Shown here: positions 27,548 to 36,081 of the stretch, piece after piece | Layout of the letters: every line of letters begins with the position of its first letter | How positions within the stretch are numbered: position 1 is the stretch's first letter | Assembly: GCF_025515275.1 (NCBI RefSeq) | Contig: NZ_JAOPFU010000004.1 | Coordinates: 178,276 to 242,275, forward strand | DNA length: 64,000 nucleotides | Origin: Catenovulum sp. 2E275 | GTDB taxonomy: Bacteria; Pseudomonadota; Gammaproteobacteria; Enterobacterales; Alteromonadaceae | Direction of reading: 5' to 3' | Translations under genes and position numbers: made by a program | The notes under the pieces: generated by a model | The model's database searches: none | What the model was told of the DNA's origin: nothing | Seen by the model: only the letters and a program-made list of their open reading frames with translations

Positions 27548-28348
27548 CTAAGCCAGTACAAAATAAAATAAGCCTGCGCCTAAAATTAAACGATAAATAA
27601 CAAATGGCAACATGCCCATTTTTTCAATTAATGCTAAAAAGAAATAAATACAAGTATACGCACTAATAAAAGATAACAATGTGCCTAAGCCAATTGCGCT
27701 CCAGTCTACTATTTCGTTAGATGAAACCAATTTAAGGGTTTCATAACCACCGGCAATTAAAATAATCGGAATCGACATTAAAAATGAAAATCTGGCGGCT
27801 GCCACTCGGTTTAAACCTAACATTAAACCCGCAGTAATGGTAATACCTGAGCGTGATGTACCTGGGATCATCGCAATTGCTTGCGCAAAACCGATAAATA
27901 AGGCTTTTTTCCAGCCTAACATTTTCATATCCAGATTTTGTTTAGCTTTGGCATCAGCCCACCAAAGTAATAAACCAAATACTATGGTTGTGGTGGCGAT
28001 GACTAAGCTAGAACGGGCATATTCTTCAATAATATCTTTAAAAATTAAGCCAAAAACTAAAGCAGGAATGGTGGCAATAATAATCCACCAAGCTAACTGG
28101 CTATTTTCGGTTTGTTGTTTGGTGGCTAAGCTTTTAAACCAAGCAGATAAAATTTCAACTACGTCTTTTCTAAAATAAATTAAAACCGCAGCCAGCGATC
28201 CAATATGTACCGCAACGTCAAACGCTAAACCTTGATCCTGCCAGCCTAAAATTTGTGACGGTAAAATTAAGTGTGCAGAACTTGAAATAGGTAAAAACTC
28301 AGTAAAGCCCTGTAATAAAGCTAAAACGACAATTTCCAATATGCTCAT
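27548..28348 (-). CDS. uppP: Undecaprenyl-diphosphate phosphatase
   Basis: A 266-residue multi-span inner-membrane enzyme that recycles the undecaprenyl carrier for peptidoglycan and polysaccharide synthesis; high dosage gives bacitracin resistance. The two signature loops are '[18 protein letters not shown]' near the N-terminus and '[11 protein letters not shown]' around residue 170, with catalytic Glu, His and Arg. Its start overlaps the folK stop by 4 bp, giving translational coupling in the folB-folK-uppP operon. Confidence 0.96.
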   Translation of the reverse strand: MSILEIVVLALLQGFTEFLPISSSAHLILPSQILGWQDQGLAFDVAVHIGSLAAVLIYFRKDVVEILSAWFKSLATKQQTENSQLAWWIIIATIPALVFGLIFKDIIEEYARSSLVIATTTIVFGLLLWWADAKAKQNLDMKMLGWKKALFIGFAQAIAMIPGTSRSGITITAGLMLGLNRVAAARFSFLMSIPIILIAGGYETLKLVSSNEIVDWSAIGLGTLLSFISAYTCIYFFLALIEKMGMLPFVIYRLILGAGLFYFVLA

Positions 28349-28839
28349 TTATTATTCCAATTAAAATCTATTTTCCAAAATTTTTGATTTGGGTTGTTAA
28401 AATTCTGCCAAAGCTGCGCATAACTCTGGCCATTTTGCGGGTGATTTTTATCAGCATAAACATCGGCCAAAGGTTTCAAAACAAACGCATTATTTAAAAT
28501 TTCTGCTCTGGGTAAAACCACCGGCTGCTGACATACTAAATCATCATAAAAAAGGAGATCTAAGTCGAGTGTTATTTGTGTTTTATTCTGTTTTTGTCGA
28601 TTACGTTGGTATTGTTTTTCAATTGCTTTTAATAAACTTAAAGTTTGCTCTAAATTCAGTTCTACTTCGCCACCAAATACAATATTTAAAAAGTTTTGGC
28701 CACCAAAAGCCACTGGCTCAGTTTCATACACAGGCGAAATCAACAGTTGCTTAAAAAACGGACGCAATAAAAAAATGGCTGTTTTTAAATGAAACTCAGG
28801 GTTTACGTTACTCCCTAAACTAACGGCTATTTGCGGCAT
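28345..28839 (-). CDS. folK: 2-amino-4-hydroxy-6-hydroxymethyldihydropteridine pyrophosphokinase
   Basis: A 164-residue HPPK that pyrophosphorylates the pterin alcohol in folate synthesis. '[17 protein letters not shown]' at the N-terminus, '[19 protein letters not shown]', 'IEKQYQRNR' and '[11 protein letters not shown]' (metal-binding acids) are all typical. It follows folB without gap, so the two act in consecutive or nearby steps from one transcript. Confidence 0.95.
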   Translation of the reverse strand: MPQIAVSLGSNVNPEFHLKTAIFLLRPFFKQLLISPVYETEPVAFGGQNFLNIVFGGEVELNLEQTLSLLKAIEKQYQRNRQKQNKTQITLDLDLLFYDDLVCQQPVVLPRAEILNNAFVLKPLADVYADKNHPQNGQSYAQLWQNFNNPNQKFWKIDFNWNNK

Positions 28840-29196
28840 TTAAGCTTTTCTCCGTTCAATTTGCACACCAACAACCGCATTTTTAATCGCACCGGGTTTT
28901 CTGATTTTAAGTTTAATGTACTCAATATTAAATTTTTTAATTAACAATGCGGCAAGTTCTTCAGCAAAGGTTTCAAGCAGTTCAAACTGGCGGCTGGATG
29001 CAAATATTTGAATAAACTCAACCACTGCACTGTAGTCTAACGCTAAATGAATATCATCGGTTTGGGCTGGCGGCTGGTTTGGCCATGCTAAATCTAAATC
29101 TAAAATGAGTTTTTGTTCTATGTGATGTTCCCAAGCAAACACACCAATTTGGGTGGTTAGCTCAAAATCATGAATAAAAACAATATCCATGTTCAT
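28840..29196 (-). CDS. folB: Dihydroneopterin aldolase
   Basis: A 118-residue enzyme of the FolB family, acting just before FolK in folate synthesis. 'IGVFAWEHHIEQKLILDLDL' (Glu and strand pattern), 'ALDYSAVVEFIQ' and 'LLETFAEELAALLI' are family blocks, and 'KIRKPGAI' carries the catalytic Lys. It is first of the operon and divergent from plsY, the gene order of many gammaproteobacteria. Confidence 0.95.
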   Translation of the reverse strand: MNMDIVFIHDFELTTQIGVFAWEHHIEQKLILDLDLAWPNQPPAQTDDIHLALDYSAVVEFIQIFASSRQFELLETFAEELAALLIKKFNIEYIKLKIRKPGAIKNAVVGVQIERRKA

Positions 29197-29313
29197 TTAC
29201 CCTGTCATCAATTATTTTGGAGCATAAGAATAATGAATTATATTCAAATATAAGGTAAGCTCTTTTTTAACAAGGCAGTTTACCTTGTTTTTTAAACGGA
29301 AAAAACTCAATCT

Positions 29314-29910
29314 ATGTCAATAATGCTGTTTGTTCTCATCACTGTAAGCTATTTGATGGGCTCTTTGTCAGGAGCACGAATTGCGCAGCGTATTTTTCAA
29401 ACAGGTGACCCAACTAAACTAGGTTCAGGTAATCCGGGTGCAACAAATATGTACCGGGTTTCAGGCTGGAAAGCTGCGCTGTTTACCTTGCTTTTTGACA
29501 TTTTTAAAGCGGTTATTCCTTTATGGGGATCTTACTTTTTACACATCCAACCAATTGAGCTTGGCTTTATCGCTATTGCTTGTTGTTTAGGCCATATATT
29601 CCCGATTTATTATAAATTTAAAGGTGGTAAAGCTGTGGCGACTGCCTTTGGTGCGTTATTACCAATTGGCTTAGAGTTAGGCGGACTATTGATTTTAACT
29701 TGGGCGATTATCGCTTATAAATTTAAATATTCTTCTTTAGCCTCTATTGTTGCGGTGAGTTTAGCGCCACTTTATGTTTATTGGCTAAAACCTAAATATA
29801 CCTTTGCGGTTATTATGCTCACTATTTTAATTTTGATACGCCACCTGCCTAATATTAAACGTCTATTAGCCGGCCAAGAACCTAAAATTCACGAGCGCAG
29901 AAAAGGTTAA
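29314..29910 (+). CDS. plsY: Glycerol-3-phosphate acyltransferase PlsY
   Basis: A 198-residue inner-membrane protein with about five spans that acylates glycerol-3-phosphate from acyl-phosphate, the first step of phospholipid synthesis. 'GSGNPGATNMYRVSG' is the conserved phosphate-binding loop, followed by 'GHIFPIYYKFKGGKAVATAFG'. It is divergent from folB, as in E. coli. Confidence 0.95.
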   Translation: MSIMLFVLITVSYLMGSLSGARIAQRIFQTGDPTKLGSGNPGATNMYRVSGWKAALFTLLFDIFKAVIPLWGSYFLHIQPIELGFIAIACCLGHIFPIYYKFKGGKAVATAFGALLPIGLELGGLLILTWAIIAYKFKYSSLASIVAVSLAPLYVYWLKPKYTFAVIMLTILILIRHLPNIKRLLAGQEPKIHERRKG

Positions 29911-30007
29911 TATAAAATTTAAATTAAGTTGCAAAAAATTTAAAATTAAAACATAGTGTTATTTTTACTAATTGATTAATAATAAAAATAATACAGGAAG
30001 CTTCAGG

Positions 30008-31921
30008 ATGAAGATTTTTTGCCACCCTCTAATTCTACTTTTATTTACCCTAATTTCATTTAACTCACACTCAGCTCAAATTCCAATTTCAGCCTTTGCC
30101 AGTAAACCAGATGTAACCAACGTACGAATTTCACCAGACGGAAAATATGTTGCTCAATTTGTTAGCATCAATGATCAAGGTGTTACTGGTACTGGGCTAC
30201 ATTGTATGGATATTAAAGCGCAAGATTCTGGTTTTGTTACTTTCACCGATGATAAAAAGTTTATTATGCTTGATTTTGAATGGTTAAATAATCAAGATAT
30301 TTTAATCACAGTGAAATACCCTGCTGCCCGTTACGGCACTCCTGTGGATGAAATCAGAGTTATTAAAGTTAATATTTTTGATAAAAAAATTACCCCAATC
30401 CTTACCCGTACATTCTTAAAACAATTAAACTATGTTTCTAATGTCTTATCTGATGTCGTTGATTATTTAGAAGATGAACCTGAACATATTCTGATGTCTA
30501 TTCCGGGGAAAATGACAGGTACGGAGCCAAGTGTATATAAACTATCAATCAATGGCTCTAACCGGTATGAAACCGTTCAATATGCCAAAGAGCATGTACA
30601 TGATTGGATTACAGACCAGCAACATAATGTAAGAATAGGTATATACAGAGAAGACACTCATTATAAAATTTTAGAAAAAAGTCCAACGAGTGATTCATTC
30701 CGCACACTATGGGAATTTAATGCATTTAGTCAAAATGAAATCTGGCCACTTGGATTTGATATTGAACCAAACATTTTGTATGTACGCGCGCTACATCAAG
30801 GAAAAACAGCCGTTTTCAGAGTGGATTTAAATGATCCTAAATTACCTCTTACTCTAGTTCATGCTCACTCTAATTATGATGTTTCCACCAAATTGGTTCG
30901 CTCGTATAAAACGGGTGAAGTCATTGGCGTAGGAAACCATATATGGGACTCTAGTTATAAACAGTTTCTTGCCAGCATAGACAAAGCACTTCCAGACACC
31001 AAAAATAAATTAGTGAGTATGAGTAAAAATGAAAATCAGTATGTGATTTATGCTAGTAGTAATAGTCATCCTGGCATGTATTTACTTGGAGATAAAAAAG
31101 AAAAATATCTGTCATTTTTATCTTCTAAATATGCTGCACTTAACCCCGAAAACTTGGCAAATAAAACACATATTGAATATAAAGCACGTGATAATTTAGT
31201 TATTGAGGGTTATTTAACTAAGCCCAAACATACCAACAATAAACCACTGCCTACAATTATTTTTCCTCACGGTGGACCAATCTCACAAAATATTAATGAC
31301 TTTGATTATTGGAGTCAGTTTTTAGCTAGCCGCGGATACGCTGTTGTGCAAATGAATTTTAGAGGCTCTTACGGACGAGGTTTTGAATTTATGCAGCATG
31401 GCCTAGCAGCTTGGGGGCAAGCAATGCAGGATGATGTTGAAGATGCTGCATTATGGGCTATAAAAGAAAGCATTGCCGATCCAGAAAAAATCTGTATTTT
31501 AGGTGCTAGCTATGGCGGTTATGCCGCTATGATGGGGATTATAAAATCTCCCAAATTATATCAATGTGCAGTTAGTTTTGCCGGAATTAGTGACATAGAG
31601 CAATTGGTCAGAGCGTCTAAAAATTTCACTAATTTTGAATTAGTCAAAAAACAAGTTGGTGATGACTACAGCAAACTTTGGCAACATTCCCCTTTAAAAT
31701 ACGCAGAGCAAATTAATGTTCCTTTGTTACTGATTCATGGTAAGCAAGATAGAAGTGTCAGGGTAGAGCAAAGTCAAGAAATGTATGATGAGCTAAAAGA
31801 TTTTGATAAAACCGTGTCTTACCTTGAGTTGCCTAATGCAGACCATTACTTAAGCAATACCGATGATAGACTCAAAGTATTTACAGAAATAGCCGAGTTT
31901 TTAGATACCTACTTAAAATAA
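30008..31921 (+). CDS. S9 family prolyl oligopeptidase, exported
   Basis: A 637-residue protein with a signal peptide ('LILLLFTLISFNSHSAQ'), a beta-propeller N-terminal half and an alpha/beta-hydrolase C-terminal half. The catalytic Ser is in 'ILGASYGGYAAM', the Asp in 'HGKQDRSV' and the His in 'NADHYLSN'; 'FPHGGPISQN' supplies the oxyanion region. It resembles dipeptidyl/acylaminoacyl peptidases of Alteromonadales that degrade peptides outside the inner membrane. A frame-open start at TTG 29972 is less likely than the ATG at 30008, which begins the signal and follows GGAAG. Confidence 0.9.
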   Translation: MKIFCHPLILLLFTLISFNSHSAQIPISAFASKPDVTNVRISPDGKYVAQFVSINDQGVTGTGLHCMDIKAQDSGFVTFTDDKKFIMLDFEWLNNQDILITVKYPAARYGTPVDEIRVIKVNIFDKKITPILTRTFLKQLNYVSNVLSDVVDYLEDEPEHILMSIPGKMTGTEPSVYKLSINGSNRYETVQYAKEHVHDWITDQQHNVRIGIYREDTHYKILEKSPTSDSFRTLWEFNAFSQNEIWPLGFDIEPNILYVRALHQGKTAVFRVDLNDPKLPLTLVHAHSNYDVSTKLVRSYKTGEVIGVGNHIWDSSYKQFLASIDKALPDTKNKLVSMSKNENQYVIYASSNSHPGMYLLGDKKEKYLSFLSSKYAALNPENLANKTHIEYKARDNLVIEGYLTKPKHTNNKPLPTIIFPHGGPISQNINDFDYWSQFLASRGYAVVQMNFRGSYGRGFEFMQHGLAAWGQAMQDDVEDAALWAIKESIADPEKICILGASYGGYAAMMGIIKSPKLYQCAVSFAGISDIEQLVRASKNFTNFELVKKQVGDDYSKLWQHSPLKYAEQINVPLLLIHGKQDRSVRVEQSQEMYDELKDFDKTVSYLELPNADHYLSNTDDRLKVFTEIAEFLDTYLK

Positions 31922-31927
31922 ACAAAG

Positions 31928-31969
31928 AAACCTACAGCTAAACTTCGTAAAAAATAGCTGTAGGTTTTT
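31928..31969 (+). terminator. Intrinsic terminator of the S9 peptidase gene
   Basis: 13-bp stem AAACCTACAGCTA / TAGCTGTAGGTTT with a 13-nt loop, ending in a T5 run. It lies between convergent genes; the A-rich left arm could let it work on the minus strand for the TerC-family gene as well. Confidence 0.85.
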
Positions 31970-31982
31970 AAACAACCACGGC

Positions 31983-32750
31983 TTATTCTTTATTGTCAAC
32001 CACACTTATATTTTTAGCTAATTTAATTGGCTGAGTTTTTTTCGCATGTCTTGAGCGCAGCTTAATATTAAGTAATTCAACAATAAACGAAAACGCCATT
32101 GCAAAATAAATATAACCTTTTGGTACATGCACATCAAAGCCTTCGGCTATCAGCGTAAAGCCAATTAAAATCAAAAAAGAAAGTGCCAGCATTTTAATGG
32201 TTGGGTTAGCGTCAACAAACTCGCCTATCGGCTTAGCCGCAAATAACATAACCCCGACCGAAATAACAACAGCAATCACCATGATAGATAAATGATCAAC
32301 CAAACCAACGGCTGTAATCACAGAGTCCAGAGAAAAAACAATATCCAAAATTGCGATTTGAACTAATATCGAAATAAAGTTAGCTTTGGCTACGCTGGAA
32401 TGAGCCTCTTCGGTTACCTCTAAACTGGCGTGTATTTCATGAGTGGATTTAGCTAATAAAAACAAACCACCTAATATTAAAATAATGTCCCGTCCTGAGA
32501 TAGCATGCTCAAACACCGTAAATAAAGGTTCAACCAGCCCCATTACCCAAACTAAACTAAAGAGTAATAATAGTCGGGTTGCCATTGCTAAACCCAAACC
32601 TAAACGCCGCGCCTGATTACGTTTATTTTCTTCGAGCCGCCCAACCAGAATAGAAATAAAAATAATATTATCTATGCCCAGTACAATTTCTAATGCAATT
32701 AAAGTGGCCAGTGCAATCCAAGCTTCTGGCTGATAAATCCATTCAAACAT
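31983..32750 (-). CDS. TerC family integral membrane protein
   Basis: A 255-residue inner-membrane protein. The paired acidic membrane motifs of TerC are seen: 'LEIVLGIDNIIFISI' near residue 20 and 'DIVFSLDSVITAVGL' near residue 135. The YgdQ/YoaE branch of the family (no CBS domains, about 240-260 residues) fits best. Members are linked to metal, tellurite or Mn2+ handling, but the function of this branch is unproven. It lies at the end of a minus-strand run with an 88-bp gap to the GIY-YIG gene. Confidence 0.9.
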   Translation of the reverse strand: MFEWIYQPEAWIALATLIALEIVLGIDNIIFISILVGRLEENKRNQARRLGLGLAMATRLLLLFSLVWVMGLVEPLFTVFEHAISGRDIILILGGLFLLAKSTHEIHASLEVTEEAHSSVAKANFISILVQIAILDIVFSLDSVITAVGLVDHLSIMVIAVVISVGVMLFAAKPIGEFVDANPTIKMLALSFLILIGFTLIAEGFDVHVPKGYIYFAMAFSFIVELLNIKLRSRHAKKTQPIKLAKNISVVDNKE

Positions 32751-32838
32751 AATTAACCTTTAGACAATAATGAAATTGAAAATAAGATAGCTTGGATTCA
32801 GGTTAATTAGCAATCGAAAACTGTCGCTTAAAGCTCAG

Positions 32839-33132
32839 TTACGTTAACTGAGCTAAATGGATATGTTGATATTCAGCGACGATTTGCTCTTTTTTGTGCT
32901 TGGAGAGTTTTTTAAAGCCAGCTTCGAGTTTACTGGCTTCTGAACGGCTGGTTGCTATTTGCAAATAAGCAATGCTCAAAGCCTGACGCCCTTTAAAATA
33001 CTTGGCCTGTTTTTTAGGATCTGTCTGGTGCTCAGTTAAACGGCGTTTAGGATCTGTTGTAATCCCAGTATAAAGCGAGTTATCGCTTGAGCGGATCATG
33101 TAAACATACCAAACCGAGTTTGTCTTAGCCAT
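32839..33132 (-). CDS. GIY-YIG nuclease family protein (UPF0213, YhbQ-like)
   Basis: A 97-residue single-domain protein. 'WYVYMIRSSDNSLYTGITTDPKRRLTEH' shows the GIY-YIG core in its VYM/YTG variant with the downstream Arg, and 'EASKLEAGFKKLSKHKKEQIV' carries the Glu of the family. It is the same size as E. coli YhbQ (100 residues). YhbQ-type proteins have been connected with DNA damage, but the role here is not shown. It follows the YjbR gene by 3 bp, so the pair is probably translated from one mRNA. Confidence 0.9.
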   Translation of the reverse strand: MAKTNSVWYVYMIRSSDNSLYTGITTDPKRRLTEHQTDPKKQAKYFKGRQALSIAYLQIATSRSEASKLEAGFKKLSKHKKEQIVAEYQHIHLAQLT

Positions 33133-33135
33133 AAA

Positions 33136-33495
33136 TCAGAGTTGGATTTCGATTGAGGTTCGGTCTTTTTTAGGCATGCCTTGTACAACTAATAAAAACG
33201 AATTATCTATCATTCTTTTAATTTCGTTATCCGGCACTCCGCCATCTAAAATAATAGTATTCCAATGTTTTTTATTCATGTGATAACCGGGCTTTACTGA
33301 GGCAAAAATATCGCGCAAGGCAAGCGCTTCTGCCGGATCACATTTTAAATTCATATTGGCAATACCATCTTGAGCCGAAAGTGTCGCAAACATTTTATGC
33401 TTCACTTTAAATACTGCCACCTCAATGCCAAACGGAAAATCTTCAATGGTTTCTGGTTTAGCTAATAAATAGTCACGAATTTGATGTCTATCCAT
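33136..33495 (-). CDS. MmcQ/YjbR family protein
   Basis: A 119-residue YjbR-fold protein ('LAKPETIEDFPFGIEVAVFKV', 'NLKCDPAEALALRDIFASVKPGYHMNKKHWNTIIL', 'DNSFLLVVQG'), a CyaY-like double-wing structure proposed to bind DNA. The His-Trp-Asn-Thr block is diagnostic. It starts 54 bp after the ABC exporter gene and is followed closely by a GIY-YIG gene; the pairing of two possible DNA-acting small proteins is common in proteobacteria but unexplained. Confidence 0.9.
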   Translation of the reverse strand: MDRHQIRDYLLAKPETIEDFPFGIEVAVFKVKHKMFATLSAQDGIANMNLKCDPAEALALRDIFASVKPGYHMNKKHWNTIILDGGVPDNEIKRMIDNSFLLVVQGMPKKDRTSIEIQL

Positions 33496-33549
33496 TGTAT
33501 TTACCCTTTTGAGTTACCCGTTTGGCTTTTGGTTTATTTACTTTTCAGT

Positions 33550-35388
33550 TTAATCATCGGTATCCACACCAATAAAACCACCTGTTTGATGTGCCCAAAG
33601 CTGAGCATAAATACCACCTTGCTCAATTAATTGTTGATGTGACCCTTGCTCAACAATCTCACCTTTATCCAATACAATCAGTCTGTCCATTGCCGCTATA
33701 GTTGATAAACGGTGAGCAATCGCAATCACAGTTTTACCTTCCATTAACTGATAAAGACTTTGCTGAATTGCCGCTTCTACTTCTGAATCCAGTGCTGATG
33801 TTGCTTCATCCAAAATCAAAATTGGCGCATCTTTTAATAATACTCGGGCGATTGCAATACGCTGGCGCTGACCACCAGAGAGTTTAACCCCACGCTCACC
33901 CACTTGAGCATCATAACCTCGGCGTCCTTCAAAGTCGGTTAAATCCTGAATAAATCCATCGGCTTCTGCTTGTTTAGCGGCACTTAATAATTCAGCTTCG
34001 GTAGCGTCTTTTTTACCGTATAAAATATTTTCCCGCACTGAGCGATGAAGCAGCGATGTATCTTGTGTCACCATACCAATTTGTGCGCGTAGGCTTTCTT
34101 GTAAAACGGCTGAAATATCTTGTCCGTCAATTAAAATTTGGCCCGAGTTAATATCATAAAAACGCATTAATAAGTTAACCAGACTCGATTTACCCGCACC
34201 AGATCGCCCGACTATACCAACTTTTTCGCCCGGTTTAATGGTTAAATTTAAATTGTTAAATACGCTGTGCTCATCGCCATAGTTAAACTTAACCTGTTTA
34301 AATTCAATTTTGCCCTGGGCTACGGTTAATGGCTCAGCTTGCGCTTTATCTTGTACATCGCGTGGTTTAGCCAGCGTTGTCATGCCATCGGCAACTGTCC
34401 CGATATTTTCAAATAAACCACTGATTTCCCACATAATCCATTGCGACATGCCATTGAGTCTTAATGCTAAACTGACAGCAACTGCAATTGCGCCTACGGT
34501 AATTAAATTATCTTTCCATAGCCAGATAGAAACCGCACACACCACAAACGCCAGCACATAATTGGTAATTTGCACCAATGAAATCATGCCTGTTGCAATC
34601 CGCATTTGTTTATAAACCGTTTTTAAAAAGTCGTTCATGCCATCTTTTGCATAAGTGGCTTCTTGCTCAGTATGGGCAAATAACTTAACGGTATTGATAT
34701 TAGTATAGCTATCAACAATCCGTCCCGACATGACAGAGCGCGCATCGGCCTGCTCCATTGAGGCTTGTTTTAATTTAGGTACATAATAAATCTGTAAGCC
34801 AATGTAAGCCGCCATCCATAATAAAATAGGTAATAATAAGCGCGGGTCAGCTTGCGCAATTAACACCAGCATGCTAATAAAATAAACAATCACATACATA
34901 AATACATCAAGCAGTTTCATTACGCTTTCACGTACTGCCAATGCGGTTTGCATCACTTTAGTCGCAACCCGACCAGCAAAATCATTTTGGAAAAAGCTAA
35001 TGCTTTGTCCTAACAAATATCTATGTGCCTGCCAGCGAATAATCATAGGATAATTCCCTAACAAGGTTTGGTGAACAATCACCGTATGTAACCAAATGCA
35101 AAGCGGTGCAATAACCAAGACCAGTACTGTCATGGCGATTAACCGGGTAGATTGCTCAGCAAAAAATGCATCCGGTGTTGATTTTGCTAACAAATCAACC
35201 AATTGGCCTAAAAACCCCATTAACGAGGCTTCAATAATCGCCAGCCCAGCAGTTAATACCGCCATTAATATAAGATGAACTTCAATGCCTTTAGTATAGT
35301 GACGGCAAAATGCAAACAAAGTAGCCGGTGGCTGCTCTGGTTGCTCGGGCGGAAACGGTTTAACTAAACGCTCAAAAAAACCATACAT
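33550..35388 (-). CDS. ABC exporter, fused permease-ATPase (MsbA/MdlB-like)
   Basis: A 612-residue half-transporter. The N-terminal 330 residues contain six membrane spans; the ATPase follows with Walker A 'GRSGAGKSSLVN', Q-loop 'GMVTQDTSLLHRSV', signature 'LSGGQRQRIA', Walker B 'ILILDEATSALD' and H-loop 'IAIAHRLST'. It probably works as a homodimer, since no partner gene is adjacent. The substrate is unknown; lipids, drugs and peptides are all possible for this branch. Confidence 0.93.
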   Translation of the reverse strand: MYGFFERLVKPFPPEQPEQPPATLFAFCRHYTKGIEVHLILMAVLTAGLAIIEASLMGFLGQLVDLLAKSTPDAFFAEQSTRLIAMTVLVLVIAPLCIWLHTVIVHQTLLGNYPMIIRWQAHRYLLGQSISFFQNDFAGRVATKVMQTALAVRESVMKLLDVFMYVIVYFISMLVLIAQADPRLLLPILLWMAAYIGLQIYYVPKLKQASMEQADARSVMSGRIVDSYTNINTVKLFAHTEQEATYAKDGMNDFLKTVYKQMRIATGMISLVQITNYVLAFVVCAVSIWLWKDNLITVGAIAVAVSLALRLNGMSQWIMWEISGLFENIGTVADGMTTLAKPRDVQDKAQAEPLTVAQGKIEFKQVKFNYGDEHSVFNNLNLTIKPGEKVGIVGRSGAGKSSLVNLLMRFYDINSGQILIDGQDISAVLQESLRAQIGMVTQDTSLLHRSVRENILYGKKDATEAELLSAAKQAEADGFIQDLTDFEGRRGYDAQVGERGVKLSGGQRQRIAIARVLLKDAPILILDEATSALDSEVEAAIQQSLYQLMEGKTVIAIAHRLSTIAAMDRLIVLDKGEIVEQGSHQQLIEQGGIYAQLWAHQTGGFIGVDTDD

Positions 35389-35453
35389 TAAAAATTCACC
35401 TTAGATTGAAGCGGATTTAGATGACAAACAAGTTTGGAAATTGTTTAACTTAA

Positions 35454-35487
35454 CTCTTTGTAAAAGCTAGCTTTTTTTTACAAAGAG
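35454..35487. terminator. Hairpin downstream of the HopJ-family gene
   Basis: Inverted arms CTCTTTGTAAAAGCT and AGC-T8-ACAAAGAG surround a small AGCT palindrome. It starts 18 bp past the HopJ-family stop on the minus strand and is the only terminator-like structure between that gene and the ABC exporter gene. Confidence 0.6.
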
Positions 35488-35504
35488 CAGGTACAAAAAT
35501 CAGG

Positions 35505-35846
35505 CTATTTGGCTGTTAATGCTTGACCTTTAAATTCAATGCCTTGCCAGCCATATTGAATAAAGTTACGAATATTCTGGTGATCATCACCTTGTGGATT
35601 TTCAAGTACATCTTTACGGTAATAATCGCCAAATAAAGCTAATGTCTGCTCTGGGTTTAATTGATGAATTTGAGCAAAAGCAAATACTTTACATGATCCA
35701 TTATTTTGACCGGCTGCATTAACTGTATCGCCGTTTTTAAACTCAGTTTCAGTAAATACATAATTATCTTCAATTACTTGCATAGTATCTGCAAACTGAA
35801 CTGTGGCCGGTTGTTGTTTTAAGTTAGCTAAAAAAGTATCAAGCAT
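35505..35846 (-). CDS. HopJ-family protein
   Basis: A 113-residue cytoplasmic protein of the HopJ (PF08888) family. The blocks 'TVQFADTMQVIEDNYVFTETEFKNGDTVN', 'NNGSCKVFAFAQIHQLNPEQTLALFGDYYRKDVLENP' and 'IRNFIQYGWQGIEF' are diagnostic. The name comes from a proposed Pseudomonas syringae type III effector, but the family is widespread in free-living marine bacteria and algae, so the name should not be read as evidence of secretion. The true function is unknown. It is divergent from a Pho-box-preceded lipoprotein gene. Confidence 0.88.
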   Translation of the reverse strand: MLDTFLANLKQQPATVQFADTMQVIEDNYVFTETEFKNGDTVNAAGQNNGSCKVFAFAQIHQLNPEQTLALFGDYYRKDVLENPQGDDHQNIRNFIQYGWQGIEFKGQALTAK

Positions 35847-35979
35847 AATGGTATCGTCTTTATAGTCATTTAAATAAAAAGAGGCAATATTCTACGCCAA
35901 AATCAAAATTAAGTCTGCCTGTAATCCAGGCAAAAAGCCAAAACTGACTCTAACTTTGCTTAACTTATCCTTTGCAATA

Positions 35980-35997
35980 AAACTGACATGTCAGTTT
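35980..35997. promoter_or_regulatory. 18-bp perfect palindrome, probable operator
   Basis: AAACTGACATGTCAGTTT is its own complement over all 18 bases. It lies between the divergent HopJ-family gene and the choice-of-anchor I lipoprotein gene, about 85 bp before the latter's start. The binding protein is unknown. Confidence 0.6.
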
Positions 35998-36005
35998 AAA
36001 ATTCC

Positions 36006-36022
36006 CGTCACGCTAATGTCAC
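36006..36022 (+). promoter_or_regulatory. Pho-box-like site
   Basis: Direct repeats CGTCAC and TGTCAC are separated by GCTAA so that the GTCAC units are exactly 11 bp apart, the spacing of PhoB sites (E. coli consensus CTGTCAT-A4-CTGTCAT). It lies about 60 bp upstream of the start codon of the choice-of-anchor I gene, a usual place for PhoB activation. One unit pair only, so support is moderate. Confidence 0.5.
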
Positions 36023-36081
36023 ACAAAATCCCTACCGTAAGCGCTGCGCTAAATCTAACAATAAACAACAAGAGAACAATT

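Noticed and set aside
35505..35846. Evidence for a type III secretion effector (HopJ)
   Set aside because: The family is common in free-living bacteria without such systems, and no secretion or chaperone gene is nearby.
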